Shown: positions 49,065 through 59,026, counted from the first letter of the stretch. The stretch is 64,000 nt of DNA from an uncultured Pelagibacteraceae bacterium (GCA_902617825.1 CACMYE010000001.1:1-64000); one strand, 5' to 3'. Numbers and translations are program-made. The notes: generated by a model from the sequence alone, not told the origin.

Positions 49065-50411
49065 CTAATTTTTTTGGTTTTTTTGATAATTAGTTATACC
49101 AGTTCTTAGTTTGTCGATAATTTCATCTATATGTTTTTCTTCACAAATAAATTGTGGAGCTATAATTAAACAATCTCCAGTAGCTTTGAAATTAACTCCT
49201 GCTTCATAACAAGCTTTGAAAGTTTCATACCCTGCTTTACCTGGCTTAGTTTTCAATTTCATATCAATTCCACCCATCATTCCATATCCTCTAATATTAT
49301 CTACAGCTTCCAAGTCTTGAAGTGAAAATAAACCTTTTTGGAAATAAGGAGCTAAGTTTTTTGCTCTTTCAAATATATCTTCTTTTTCAAAAATATCTTG
49401 AACTGCTAAAGCTGCAGCTACAGCAACTGGTATTCCTGAGTAAGTATAACCATGAAATAATTCTACCGAACCCATTGGAGAAGCGTCCATCACTGCATCA
49501 TAAATTTCATCTTTACATGCAACAACGCCCATGGGCACAACACCATTGGTTGTTGCTTTAGCCATTGTCATGATATCTGGTGTAACCCCAAACTCCTGAC
49601 TAGCAAATACAGATCCTGTTCTGCCCCATCCCGTTATCACTTCATCAAAAATTAAAAGTATTCCATGTTTATCACACGTATCTCTTAACTTTTGTAAATA
49701 ACCTTTTGGTGGCACTAAAGTTCCAGTTGAACCAGCAATCGGTTCAACGATACATGCTGCAATATTCTCAGGTCCAAAGTTGGTTGCTATTCTTTCTAAG
49801 TCGTCTGCCAAATCTGCACCAGTTTCTGGTTGACCACTTACAAATTTATGTTCTGGTAAGTGCGTGTGTCTCATGTGTTGAACACCAGGCATTAGAATAC
49901 TTGCAAAAGTTTTAACATTATTGATCATTCCTCCAACAGAAACACAACCAATATTCATTCCATGATATCCACGTTCACGACCTACAAATCTAAATCTATG
50001 AGCATTACCTTTTGCTCTATGATATGCGACTGCAATTTTAATCGCTGTCTCCACTGCAGTTGATCCACAAATAGTGTAAAACATTTTATTTAAATCCGCC
50101 GGTGTATGTTTTGAAATTCTTGTAGCTAATTCAAATGACCCACCAAAACCTTGTTGAAAAGGTTGGGCGTAATCTAAAGTTTCTAATTGTTTGGTTACAG
50201 CTTCAGTAATTTCTTTTCTTCCATGACCTAAAGGATTACAAAATAATCCAGAACTTGCATCTATTTGAGTTTTGCCGTGATGAGTTTTTAAATAAACTCC
50301 TTTGGCTTCGGTAATTAATCTTGGATTAGCCTTAAAATCTTTATTAGATGTAAATGGCATCCAATGTTCATTTAAAGAATTTGGTACTGAAGTTCTGTTT
50401 TCTGAGCTCAT
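49065..50411 (-). CDS. Class III omega-aminotransferase (beta-alanine/taurine:pyruvate aminotransferase-like)
   Basis: EHWMPFTSNKDFKANPRL; LLIFDEVITGWGRTGSVFASQEFGVTPDIMTMAKATTNG. Confidence 0.85.
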   Translation of the reverse strand: MSSENRTSVPNSLNEHWMPFTSNKDFKANPRLITEAKGVYLKTHHGKTQIDASSGLFCNPLGHGRKEITEAVTKQLETLDYAQPFQQGFGGSFELATRISKHTPADLNKMFYTICGSTAVETAIKIAVAYHRAKGNAHRFRFVGRERGYHGMNIGCVSVGGMINNVKTFASILMPGVQHMRHTHLPEHKFVSGQPETGADLADDLERIATNFGPENIAACIVEPIAGSTGTLVPPKGYLQKLRDTCDKHGILLIFDEVITGWGRTGSVFASQEFGVTPDIMTMAKATTNGVVPMGVVACKDEIYDAVMDASPMGSVELFHGYTYSGIPVAVAAALAVQDIFEKEDIFERAKNLAPYFQKGLFSLQDLEAVDNIRGYGMMGGIDMKLKTKPGKAGYETFKACYEAGVNFKATGDCLIIAPQFICEEKHIDEIIDKLRTGITNYQKNQKN

Positions 50412-50622
50412 AATTTTTAATATTTAGTTATAACAAAATATGTAGACTATAATGTTTTGTTTACTAGATATATTTTGACCTACATTGGACAAAATTAACA
50501 TACAACTTTTAATTGAACAATTGATTTATTTGCACACCAGCTTTTCGTCATAAAGTGTTTTACTTCTATCTAAAATTGAATTTAAATATGTCCAATTTAA
50601 TTAATTAAACATAGGGGAATAA

Positions 50623-51564
50623 ATGAAAAAATTATTAACTTTTATTCTAGGATCTATACTTGCTCTTAACCTTTCAATTTCAGTTGCTAATTCAGCTGCA
50701 AAAGAGTTAAGAGTAGCATATTTCCTTGAATGGCCAAGTCCAAATTTAGAGGACATGATGAAGAAAAATTACTCAAAAGCTTTGGGTATTCCAGTAAAAT
50801 GGACGAGCTTCAATACTGGTGTAGAAATGACAGAAGCCATGTTAGCAGGAGATATTGATATTTCTTACTCACAAGGGTTAGTACCATTTATCAATGCTGT
50901 AAAATCCAATGCGCCTATAAAACTAATTGATGTTGCAATGGAATATGGAATGGGTGGAACTACATGTGTTACATCAAACGCTTCTGGAATTACAAAAGCA
51001 AACGCTTCTGAACTAGAAGGTAAAAAAGTTGCAGTACCTTTAGGTACTATGGCTGATTATGTTTTTACTGCAAGTATGGAAATTGTTGGTGCTGATCCAA
51101 GTAAAATGACTGTTGTTGATATGGTTCCGGAAGATGGAGCTGCGGCTTTAGTAAGTGGTGATGTTGCAATGGCATGTTTATTTGGTGGTAATTCAATTGC
51201 AGCGGCTACAGAAGTTGGTTCTAGGTTAATTTCAGTTGATGAAGCTAAAGCTGGAGGTATTATGGGTATAGATATTACTTCTGTGACTAATAAGTTTATG
51301 AATGAAAATCCTGGTATGGTAAGAACTTTTGTTGAAGTTACTCATGAAGCCAATGAAAGATATAATTCTGGTAAAAGTGATATGAAGTCTATGTCTAAAG
51401 CATCTGCAATGGACGTAGGAAAGATGAAAGGTACTTTAGATGGATTTAAATTCTTAACTCCAGAAGAGACAAAAAAATCTATGACTAATGGTAATCTAAG
51501 TGGTTTCTTAAATGGAATGGGAACTCCAGAAGGAAACGTAGATACAAGTTTCTTACCTTTATAA
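50623..51564 (+). CDS. tauA: Taurine/nitrate/sulfonate-type ABC substrate-binding protein
   Basis: Signal peptide; LRVAYFLEWPSPN; upstream of tauB- and tauC-like genes. Confidence 0.75.
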   Translation: MKKLLTFILGSILALNLSISVANSAAKELRVAYFLEWPSPNLEDMMKKNYSKALGIPVKWTSFNTGVEMTEAMLAGDIDISYSQGLVPFINAVKSNAPIKLIDVAMEYGMGGTTCVTSNASGITKANASELEGKKVAVPLGTMADYVFTASMEIVGADPSKMTVVDMVPEDGAAALVSGDVAMACLFGGNSIAAATEVGSRLISVDEAKAGGIMGIDITSVTNKFMNENPGMVRTFVEVTHEANERYNSGKSDMKSMSKASAMDVGKMKGTLDGFKFLTPEETKKSMTNGNLSGFLNGMGTPEGNVDTSFLPL

Positions 51565-51589
51565 TTTTAAAGGTTTATAACTTTTTAAG

Positions 51590-51626
51590 TAGGCACTGAT
51601 TTAATAAATTAGTGCCTATTTTTTTT
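51590..51626 (+). terminator. Rho-independent terminator between tauA-like and tauB-like genes
   Basis: taggcactgatttaataaattagtgccta followed by 8 T. Confidence 0.85.
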
Positions 51627-51651
51627 AAAATACTTCTAATAAAAGGGTGTT

Positions 51652-52449
51652 ATGAGTGATCTTGTTTCTCAAAATCTAAATATGATTTTTAAAACTCCAA
51701 AAGGGGAAACAGTTCATGCATTAAAAGATGTAAGTTTTACCTTAAAAAAAGGAGAGCTTCTTACTGTTCTTGGCCCATCCGGTTGTGGAAAGACAACTTT
51801 ACTAAACATTACTGCTGGATTTTTAAGACCTACTTCTGGAAAAATTACTTTAAATAATAATGAAATAGATGGACCTGGTGTTCAAAGAGGAATGGTATTT
51901 CAACAGGGAGCATTATTTGAATGGTTAACTGTCGCTGAAAATGTGAACTTCGGTCTTAGGATGAAAAAAGAAGACTCTGGAGTGACAGCAAAAAAAGTTG
52001 AAGAATGGTTAGATATAGTTGGTTTAAAAGGATTTGGGAACACTCCTACTTACCAATTATCGGGTGGTATGCAGCAGAGAGTGGCGCTTGCAAGGTGTTT
52101 AATAAATGACCCTGAACTAATTTTAATGGATGAGCCGTTAGGTGCATTAGATGCGTTAACTAGAGAGAAAATGCAGTCTTTAGTTTTAAAAATTTGGAAA
52201 GAAACTGGAAAAACTATCATTCTAATTACTCACTCTGTAGAGGAAGCTCTCTTACTTGGAGAACGATTATATGTAATGGCACCTAGACCAGGAAGAATAC
52301 ATAGAGAATACAATCTTCCTTTTGCAGAAATGGGTCTTAAACAAGATTTGAGAGAAATAAAAAAAAATAAAGAATTTTCATCTACTAGAGAAGAAATTTT
52401 ATCCATGATCTGGAACATGGAAGAAGAAATAATGGGTAAAGAAAATTAA
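51652..52449 (+). CDS. tauB: Taurine/nitrate/sulfonate-type ABC ATP-binding protein
   Basis: GPSGCGKTTLLN; LSGGMQQRVALARCL; LILMDEPLGALDALTR. Confidence 0.88.
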   Translation: MSDLVSQNLNMIFKTPKGETVHALKDVSFTLKKGELLTVLGPSGCGKTTLLNITAGFLRPTSGKITLNNNEIDGPGVQRGMVFQQGALFEWLTVAENVNFGLRMKKEDSGVTAKKVEEWLDIVGLKGFGNTPTYQLSGGMQQRVALARCLINDPELILMDEPLGALDALTREKMQSLVLKIWKETGKTIILITHSVEEALLLGERLYVMAPRPGRIHREYNLPFAEMGLKQDLREIKKNKEFSSTREEILSMIWNMEEEIMGKEN

Positions 52450-54374
52450 TGTTAACCCAATTTGTAACAATACTAATTATAGTATCTATTATTGGGTGTA
52501 TACTTTATGGAAGAAAATTAATCAGAACTGAGAAAGTTGATGCTGTTTTTGGGAATCCTGAAAGAGCTAAAGGTGGAACGCACTGGGTAATCGTTGGGAG
52601 TAGTGCAATTCTAATGCTTTGGCTTTATTATTCATGGGACATAGCAAAAGGTTTTTATCCAAAATCCGCAAATGAATTATGTCAAGTTGCTAAAATAAAT
52701 GAATCATTATTAGGATTAAAATATCAGTTCCCTATAGAAGAAAGAGAATTCAAAAGCACATCCATTATTAAAATTGAAAATAAAAATCTTATAAAGATTT
52801 CAAATGAAATAAAAGAATCTCCAGATCTAAATGATCAACAAAAAACAATCCTTGTAAGTTATATTGATAGAACCTCTAAATTAATTCCATTCTTAACTAG
52901 TGAAGAATTAATAGAAATGGATACCAAAATTAAAATTCAAGAAATGACTGAGCAAATAAAGCAGCTTAGTAATAATTTTCAAAAGGAAAATTATCCTTTT
53001 GAGACAGATGCTCAAAAAATAGAAAGACAAAAACTTATTGATGAACAAGGTGGTTGGGGGATTATCACAATAGACTCTGGAAGTGGCTCTATTGAAAATA
53101 CAATTGAAATACCAACAGCACCGCAAACTAAAAAAGGTTTAAAGTTTCATGCAGCGGCAAAAGAATTAAGTTTAATAAATGACAAGTTTTTTAAATTAAG
53201 AAATCATAATCCATTATTCAAAAGTGCAATAAAACAATTAAAAGATGATATTAAAGTTTATAGGAAAGGTTTAGATGATAGTGAGGTGATATCATCTGAC
53301 TATGCAAAAAATATTGTTAAAATTGCAAGACGTATTGAATTTGCAAGTATTTATCCTCCTAATGCATTAAATGAAATGCAAGCAGCCATCATAGAATTTG
53401 ATGGTTTACAAAATAAAGAACAAGGTGGATTAAGACTAATTGATATCCTTTTATTTCCTTCAGGAACAATTGTAGCTAGTGGAGCAACTTGTTCTGAACA
53501 AGGTTCAGGAAGATGGTTGCCGAAACCATCTGATACTTTTAATAAGTTTGTGTTGCTGTCAAAACCAAGTGTTGGTTATAAAAATGTTCCTCTATTATGG
53601 ATTGATATGGTTGATGTAAGTAAAATGATAGGATTTATTTTACCAGATTGGATAGCTGATATCTTACCAGGGGAATATCCAGTTCATACAAAAGATGGAA
53701 TAGTTAAAGAGAATTTTAAAAGTAATGTCTTAAAAGTTGTAAGTGGTGACTTTAAATTATTTAAAGTTCCTGTTCCATACGGACATATCTGGGACTCTTT
53801 TATGAGAGTATTTTTAGGATTAGTGTTTGGAATTATTATTGGTGTTCCATTAGGATTATTTATGGGTCTAAATAGATTTGCAAGAGGTTTCTTTGATCCA
53901 TTAATAGAATTATATAGACCGGTTCCTCCACTTGCTTGGGCACCTTTGATTATTTCTGTACTTGGGATTGATAACTCTGGAAAAGTATTTTTATTATTTA
54001 TGGTTTCCCTATCCATTATGATCATTTCAGCAAGAGCTGGTGCTTCGGGAACTCAGCTTTCAAAAATTCATGCTGCTCACTCATTAGGAGCTTCAAAAAA
54101 ACAAATTTTAAGACATGTAATTTTTCCAAATTCACTCCCAGAAATTTTAACTGGAATTAGAGTTGCAGTTGGAATGTGTTGGGGAACGTTAGTTGCAGCA
54201 GAATTTTTAGCAGGTACTACCGGTATTGGTTTTGTTGAAAACGTTGCAAAAAAATATTTTCAATGGGAGGTTATTTGGATAACGATAATTATTATGGGTC
54301 TTCTCGGATTGTTATTTGATATTACTTTAAGAAAAATTATAGACAAAACTATCCCTTGGCGTGGAAAAGGTTAA
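52449..54374 (+). CDS. tauC: Taurine/nitrate/sulfonate-type ABC permease with large N-terminal extension (641 aa)
   Basis: C-terminal permease RVFLGLVFGIIIGVPLGLFMGLNRFARGFFDPLIELYRPVPPLAWAPLIISVLG; N-terminal about 420 aa mostly non-membrane. Confidence 0.82.
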   Translation: MLTQFVTILIIVSIIGCILYGRKLIRTEKVDAVFGNPERAKGGTHWVIVGSSAILMLWLYYSWDIAKGFYPKSANELCQVAKINESLLGLKYQFPIEEREFKSTSIIKIENKNLIKISNEIKESPDLNDQQKTILVSYIDRTSKLIPFLTSEELIEMDTKIKIQEMTEQIKQLSNNFQKENYPFETDAQKIERQKLIDEQGGWGIITIDSGSGSIENTIEIPTAPQTKKGLKFHAAAKELSLINDKFFKLRNHNPLFKSAIKQLKDDIKVYRKGLDDSEVISSDYAKNIVKIARRIEFASIYPPNALNEMQAAIIEFDGLQNKEQGGLRLIDILLFPSGTIVASGATCSEQGSGRWLPKPSDTFNKFVLLSKPSVGYKNVPLLWIDMVDVSKMIGFILPDWIADILPGEYPVHTKDGIVKENFKSNVLKVVSGDFKLFKVPVPYGHIWDSFMRVFLGLVFGIIIGVPLGLFMGLNRFARGFFDPLIELYRPVPPLAWAPLIISVLGIDNSGKVFLLFMVSLSIMIISARAGASGTQLSKIHAAHSLGASKKQILRHVIFPNSLPEILTGIRVAVGMCWGTLVAAEFLAGTTGIGFVENVAKKYFQWEVIWITIIIMGLLGLLFDITLRKIIDKTIPWRGKG

Positions 54375-54375
54375 A

Positions 54376-55380
54376 GTGAAAACTTCAATCTTAAAAAAAA
54401 AAGTCATAAAAATATTTCAAAAATTTGGGCTAAGTAAAGATCATGCAACAATCTCAGCAAATGCATTAATCAATGCTGAACTGGTTGGTGCCTATGGACA
54501 TGGATTATCAAGACTTAAAATGTATTGCGATAGAATTTCAAAGAAAGTAATTAATCCTAAACCAAAAATTAAAATAAAAAAAATTTCTCAATCTGTGTCG
54601 CATATAGATGCAAATAATAGTATAGGTTTTGTAGCAGCTTATCTTGGCATAAAGACTGCAATTAAACATGCGCAAAAAACTGGTATTGGAATGGTTGCAA
54701 TCAAAGGAAGTGGGCACTATGGATTATCAGGCTATTACGCAGAGCATGCAGTTAAAAAAAATTTGATCACTATGATTTATACTAATGCTCCACCTGCAGT
54801 TGCACCACATGGTGCATTAAAAAGTTTATTTGGAACAAATCCCATATGTTTTGGAACTCCGACGGGCACTAAAATTCCTTTTATATTAGATACTTCAATT
54901 TCTATGATTAATAGGGGAAAAATAAGAGTTGCTGCAAGAAATAATCAAAAAATTCCTGAAGGTGTTGCACTGGATAAGTTTGGTAAACCAACTAATGACG
55001 CCAAGAAAGCATTAGAAGGTGTTCAGCTTCCAATTGCAGGATTTAGAGGATCAGGTCTTGCATGGATGGTAGATATTTTAAGTGGTGTACTTACAGGTGG
55101 CAATCATGCGGGGAGAGTTAAAGATCCATTTGATGATTTTTCTGGTCCACAAAATATTGGGCATTTATTTATAACATTTAAAGCTAATTTATTTCAAAAA
55201 AACTACTACAAAAGAATTAAAGACAATATTCAAACAATTAAGAAACTTCCAAAAATTAAAGGTGTAAGAGAAATAATGTATCCAGGTCAAAATAAGTTTT
55301 ATAGATATAAAAAAAATATAAAAAGAAAAATTTCTATTCCAGATATTATTAAAAAGGACTTGGAAACTTTAATAAGTTAA
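54376..55380 (+). CDS. Malate/L-lactate dehydrogenase (Ldh) family oxidoreductase
   Basis: AYGHGLSRLKMY; GSGHYGLSGYYAEHA; GTNPICFGTP; likely GTG start at 54376 or 54361. Confidence 0.85.
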   Translation: MKTSILKKKVIKIFQKFGLSKDHATISANALINAELVGAYGHGLSRLKMYCDRISKKVINPKPKIKIKKISQSVSHIDANNSIGFVAAYLGIKTAIKHAQKTGIGMVAIKGSGHYGLSGYYAEHAVKKNLITMIYTNAPPAVAPHGALKSLFGTNPICFGTPTGTKIPFILDTSISMINRGKIRVAARNNQKIPEGVALDKFGKPTNDAKKALEGVQLPIAGFRGSGLAWMVDILSGVLTGGNHAGRVKDPFDDFSGPQNIGHLFITFKANLFQKNYYKRIKDNIQTIKKLPKIKGVREIMYPGQNKFYRYKKNIKRKISIPDIIKKDLETLIS

Positions 55381-55566
55381 CACTGTCAAAGCACCTAGAG
55401 ATACTACTACTGTAGATAAAATAATTGTTCTCTTAACTCTGTCTTTTCTTTTTTGAACAATTAATCTTTGTTTAAGAACATCCACGTTTACTCTAGGAGG
55501 AGATTTTAAATCTCGAGTGGGGTCATTAAAAACGTTAGATGTTCTATTTAAACCTTCATTATTCAT
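55369..55566 (-). CDS. Small single-TM hypothetical protein
   Basis: 65 aa; basic juxtamembrane segment then TM TIILSTVVVSLGALTVLTY. Confidence 0.5.
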   Translation of the reverse strand: MNNEGLNRTSNVFNDPTRDLKSPPRVNVDVLKQRLIVQKRKDRVKRTIILSTVVVSLGALTVLTY

Positions 55567-55644
55567 TGATTAATTAAACCACGTTACTATCAGATTTGAT
55601 ATATAAAGAGAGTCCAATTTGGGTTAATATTAATTATAACTACT

Positions 55645-57795
55645 TTACTTACCGATTGAAATTAAGGTCAAGTCATCACTTAGATTTTTGTCACCAGAAG
55701 CTTTAATAACTTTTTTGGTTATCTCAGAGAGTTGTTTTTTAACATCTAAATTGAAATTTTTTTCAATTATATCTATCGAACCTTCAATGCCAATTTCTTC
55801 ACCTTGCTCAGTTTCACTTTCTGATAATCCATCTGTAAAAGCATAAAATCTATGCCCATTAAGTTTCATTTTATTTGTACTATATACAGATTTATTTTTT
55901 TGAGAAATAACTCCCATTGGTGGAGATTTGCTTTCAAATTTTTGATAATTACCCTTTTCATCTCTGATTACAGCTGGCTGATGTCCACCATTTACCCATC
56001 TTATTTCATCTGTATTAATATTATATTCTCCCAGTATACATGTAACAAACATACCACCAGTTTTTGTAAGAAAAAGATCATTATTCATGTGAAACATCAT
56101 TTCATCTGGATCTACTTTGTCCCTAGACATTATTTCAAATAAAGTTGATGCTTTTGCCATTACCATTCCTGCATGGATTCCTTTGCCTGCTACATCAGCA
56201 ATTATAAAATAAACACTCTCATTGTGAGGATAAAAACTAAAGAAATCTCCTGAAACTTCTCTTGCAGCGATATTTATACCATGTACAGGATAGTTTTCTA
56301 AGTTTCTTTTTGGTAAAAAATTTTCCTGAACTTTTACTGCAAGTTTGACTTCGTTAGAAATTCTTTCTCTCCATTTTTTTTTCTCAGTTTCACTGTTTTC
56401 CAATTTATTCATTAATTTATTGTAATAAAGTCCAATAACTCCACCTGAAGTAAAAGGATCTTGTGGACCCCTTATTGTTAAATCTCCGCTATCAGATTGT
56501 TTTTCTAAAATTTTAATCAAATCATGTTCAACTGATGTTGCATTGTGTTCTGCAATATTTAATCCAAGCTCTTCATGTAGTGGACTCACTCTTAAAGGAT
56601 AAAAATTATTTAAAACTTTTAAAATAAAATATGAACCAAAAAAAGCAAAAGCACCAATTGAAATCACTCCTATAAACTGAACTTCAATTTGTTCTAATCT
56701 TGAAAGACCAGTCCCTAGTAATTCTAAGTCACTAAATAAACCAACTGCTAGTGTGCCCCATACTCCTGCAGCTAAATGAACTGGAATAGCCCCTACAACA
56801 TCATCTATTTCAAATTTATTTAAAATCTCATTAACAAAAATTGATATAACAGCTCCAATAATGCCAACAAAAATAGCAGTAACCGATGTCATCGAATTAC
56901 ATCCTGCTGTAATTGCCACTAATCCTGCCAATGGACCTAATATTACGTAATAAGGGTCTGGTTTCTTAAAAAATGCAAATGAAATACCTAGACCAGTTAG
57001 TAAACCAAAAGAAGCAGCTAGGAATGTATTAATTAAAATAAGAGGAACTGTTTCATCCATTGCACCATTACTACCTCCATTAAAACCAAACCAACCAAAC
57101 CATAAAATTAATGTGCCTAAAACTGCTAATGGAAAACTTGAACCAGTAAACTTACCTTTGTTAGCGTCTGAATATTTCCCAATCCTTGGGCCGAGGATTA
57201 ATACAGCTGCTAAAGCAATCCAGCCCCCAACTGAATGAACAATTGTACTGCCCGCAAAATCAACAAAACCAATATCTGTTAACCATCCTGTAGTTTTAAC
57301 CTGACCAGTAACTGCTAATAATTGACGTGTTGAATCTATATTATTTAAATAACTAGATGACCATGACCAATGTCCAACAACTGGATAAATTAGACCAGTT
57401 GCAATTACAGTTATAATTAAATACCCATTAAATTTCATTCTTTCAGCTACAGCACCTGAAACGATTGTAGCTGCTGTTGCAACAAACATGGCCTGAAACA
57501 CAAAATAAGTCATATATTCTGCATTTTTTGTTTTAAAGAAAAATAGATCAGTTCCTATTATGCCATTCCAACTAGTTCCAAACATCAGTCCGAACCCAAA
57601 AATCCAAAAAACTACGACAGATAAACCAAAATCAGCGGCATTTTTAAGAGCAACATTTATACTGTTTTTGTGTCGTGAAAGGCCAGTTTCCATACACATA
57701 AAACCAGCTTGCATGATAAAAACTAAAATAGCACAATCTATAACCCAAAGGGTATCAACAAATGATTTTACTGAGTCCAAGTCTATATTGTCCAT
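55645..57795 (-). CDS. amt: Ammonium transporter (Amt) fused to C-terminal SpoIIE/RsbU-type PP2C phosphatase
   Basis: Amt core with twin-His contexts (FAGSTIVHSVGGW, VGAIPVHLAAGVWG); C-terminal VSGDFFSFYPHNESVYFIIADVAGKGIHAGMVMA, FTDGLSESE and SDDLTLI. Confidence 0.92.
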   Translation of the reverse strand: MDNIDLDSVKSFVDTLWVIDCAILVFIMQAGFMCMETGLSRHKNSINVALKNAADFGLSVVVFWIFGFGLMFGTSWNGIIGTDLFFFKTKNAEYMTYFVFQAMFVATAATIVSGAVAERMKFNGYLIITVIATGLIYPVVGHWSWSSSYLNNIDSTRQLLAVTGQVKTTGWLTDIGFVDFAGSTIVHSVGGWIALAAVLILGPRIGKYSDANKGKFTGSSFPLAVLGTLILWFGWFGFNGGSNGAMDETVPLILINTFLAASFGLLTGLGISFAFFKKPDPYYVILGPLAGLVAITAGCNSMTSVTAIFVGIIGAVISIFVNEILNKFEIDDVVGAIPVHLAAGVWGTLAVGLFSDLELLGTGLSRLEQIEVQFIGVISIGAFAFFGSYFILKVLNNFYPLRVSPLHEELGLNIAEHNATSVEHDLIKILEKQSDSGDLTIRGPQDPFTSGGVIGLYYNKLMNKLENSETEKKKWRERISNEVKLAVKVQENFLPKRNLENYPVHGINIAAREVSGDFFSFYPHNESVYFIIADVAGKGIHAGMVMAKASTLFEIMSRDKVDPDEMMFHMNNDLFLTKTGGMFVTCILGEYNINTDEIRWVNGGHQPAVIRDEKGNYQKFESKSPPMGVISQKNKSVYSTNKMKLNGHRFYAFTDGLSESETEQGEEIGIEGSIDIIEKNFNLDVKKQLSEITKKVIKASGDKNLSDDLTLISIGK

Positions 57796-57798
57796 ATT

Positions 57799-58047
57799 TT
57801 ACTTATCTTTTTTTTTCCAGATAAAGTAAAAAATATAAGGAACTAATGCTGGAACGACGCCAAACCAAAACCATTCATCCCATCTAAAACTTTTATCTAA
57901 AGCAAAGCTTTTAAGACCATTCCACCAAGTAAGATAACCAATAAATATAATCCAACTTAAACTAATGGTTATAAAAATTTTAGTTTTATTTGAAATATCT
58001 ATTTTTGGTATTCTGGAAATATAATTTTTAATCTCTTCAAAATTCAT
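57799..58047 (-). CDS. Small two-TM hypothetical protein between pilins and amt fusion
   Basis: 82 aa, two hydrophobic segments, Trp-rich, tightly spaced with amt. Confidence 0.6.
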   Translation of the reverse strand: MNFEEIKNYISRIPKIDISNKTKIFITISLSWIIFIGYLTWWNGLKSFALDKSFRWDEWFWFGVVPALVPYIFYFIWKKKDK

Positions 58048-58058
58048 GGGAAATTAAT

Positions 58059-58484
58059 TTAACAGTTTTTTCCTTTAGGTGGAGAAAAGCTTCCGCTTGG
58101 TAAAAGAGTTAATTCGCAAGATCCCCCAACTTCTTTTGCAATTATTTTATAACTAGATCCGTCTTGATCAATACAAATATTATAACCAAGCTCATCATTA
58201 ATACTATCCGTGCCACCTAATAAATCTGTTTCAATTGCAGTCGAAGTTGAGTTTGATGCAGGACATGATTTGGTATAATAACTTCCATTGTCTGAATAAT
58301 ATTCAGTTTGTCCTAAAGAAATTTGCTGCATCACATTCTTTGTGGAAGTTTTTTTAGCTGATGCTACATAGCCGTTATAGCTTACAATACCTATAGCAGC
58401 TAAAATTCCTATGATTGCAACAACCACCAAAAGCTCGATAAGGGTAAACCCTGAGCTTTTGGAAGTCATAAAATTTCTTTTCAA
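58059..58484 (-). CDS. Type IV pilin-like protein
   Basis: SSGFTLIELLVVVAIIGILAA prepilin cleavage/methylation motif. Confidence 0.9.
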   Translation of the reverse strand: MKRNFMTSKSSGFTLIELLVVVAIIGILAAIGIVSYNGYVASAKKTSTKNVMQQISLGQTEYYSDNGSYYTKSCPASNSTSTAIETDLLGGTDSINDELGYNICIDQDGSSYKIIAKEVGGSCELTLLPSGSFSPPKGKNC

Positions 58485-58492
58485 ATTAAAGA

Positions 58493-58966
58493 TTATTCAA
58501 TCGTAATATCTTTTGTCAGAACATTTCCTGATGTTCCACAATCTGAGTCTTCTGTGAAGCAAGTAGCTACTGTTAAAATTGTGGTGGACTTCGCGTTAAG
58601 ATTAATATAACCGCCATTTGATGTTGTTGTACCGCTTCTTACAGCCATGTCAGATGTGCTGTATGGATTTTTAAAATCAGCAAAAGGGCCAGTAGATTTC
58701 GTAGCAGCTGATATAACGTTTGCTGCATTTCTAGTAGAGCATTTTAATTCTCCGCCCATAGCGTTTTCCTCACCTAAGTTACATTTTTGTAATTCTGCAG
58801 CAATATATTTAACAACATTTGAATGACTTGATTTAGCTGACTGTTTTTTGGCACCTGATGTGTAACCCGAGTAAGCAACAACTCCAACAGCTGCAAGAAT
58901 TCCTATAATTGCTACAACAACTAGTAGCTCAATTAATGTAAAACCTTTATTGTTTATCTTTTTCAT
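58493..58966 (-). CDS. Type IV pilin-like protein
   Basis: NKGFTLIELLVVVAIIGILAA prepilin motif. Confidence 0.9.
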   Translation of the reverse strand: MKKINNKGFTLIELLVVVAIIGILAAVGVVAYSGYTSGAKKQSAKSSHSNVVKYIAAELQKCNLGEENAMGGELKCSTRNAANVISAATKSTGPFADFKNPYSTSDMAVRSGTTTSNGGYINLNAKSTTILTVATCFTEDSDCGTSGNVLTKDITIE

Positions 58967-59026
58967 AGTTAAAAACCTCTTTATTTTTAATAATTTAAAT
59001 TTTATATAACTAAATATTATTTGTTA

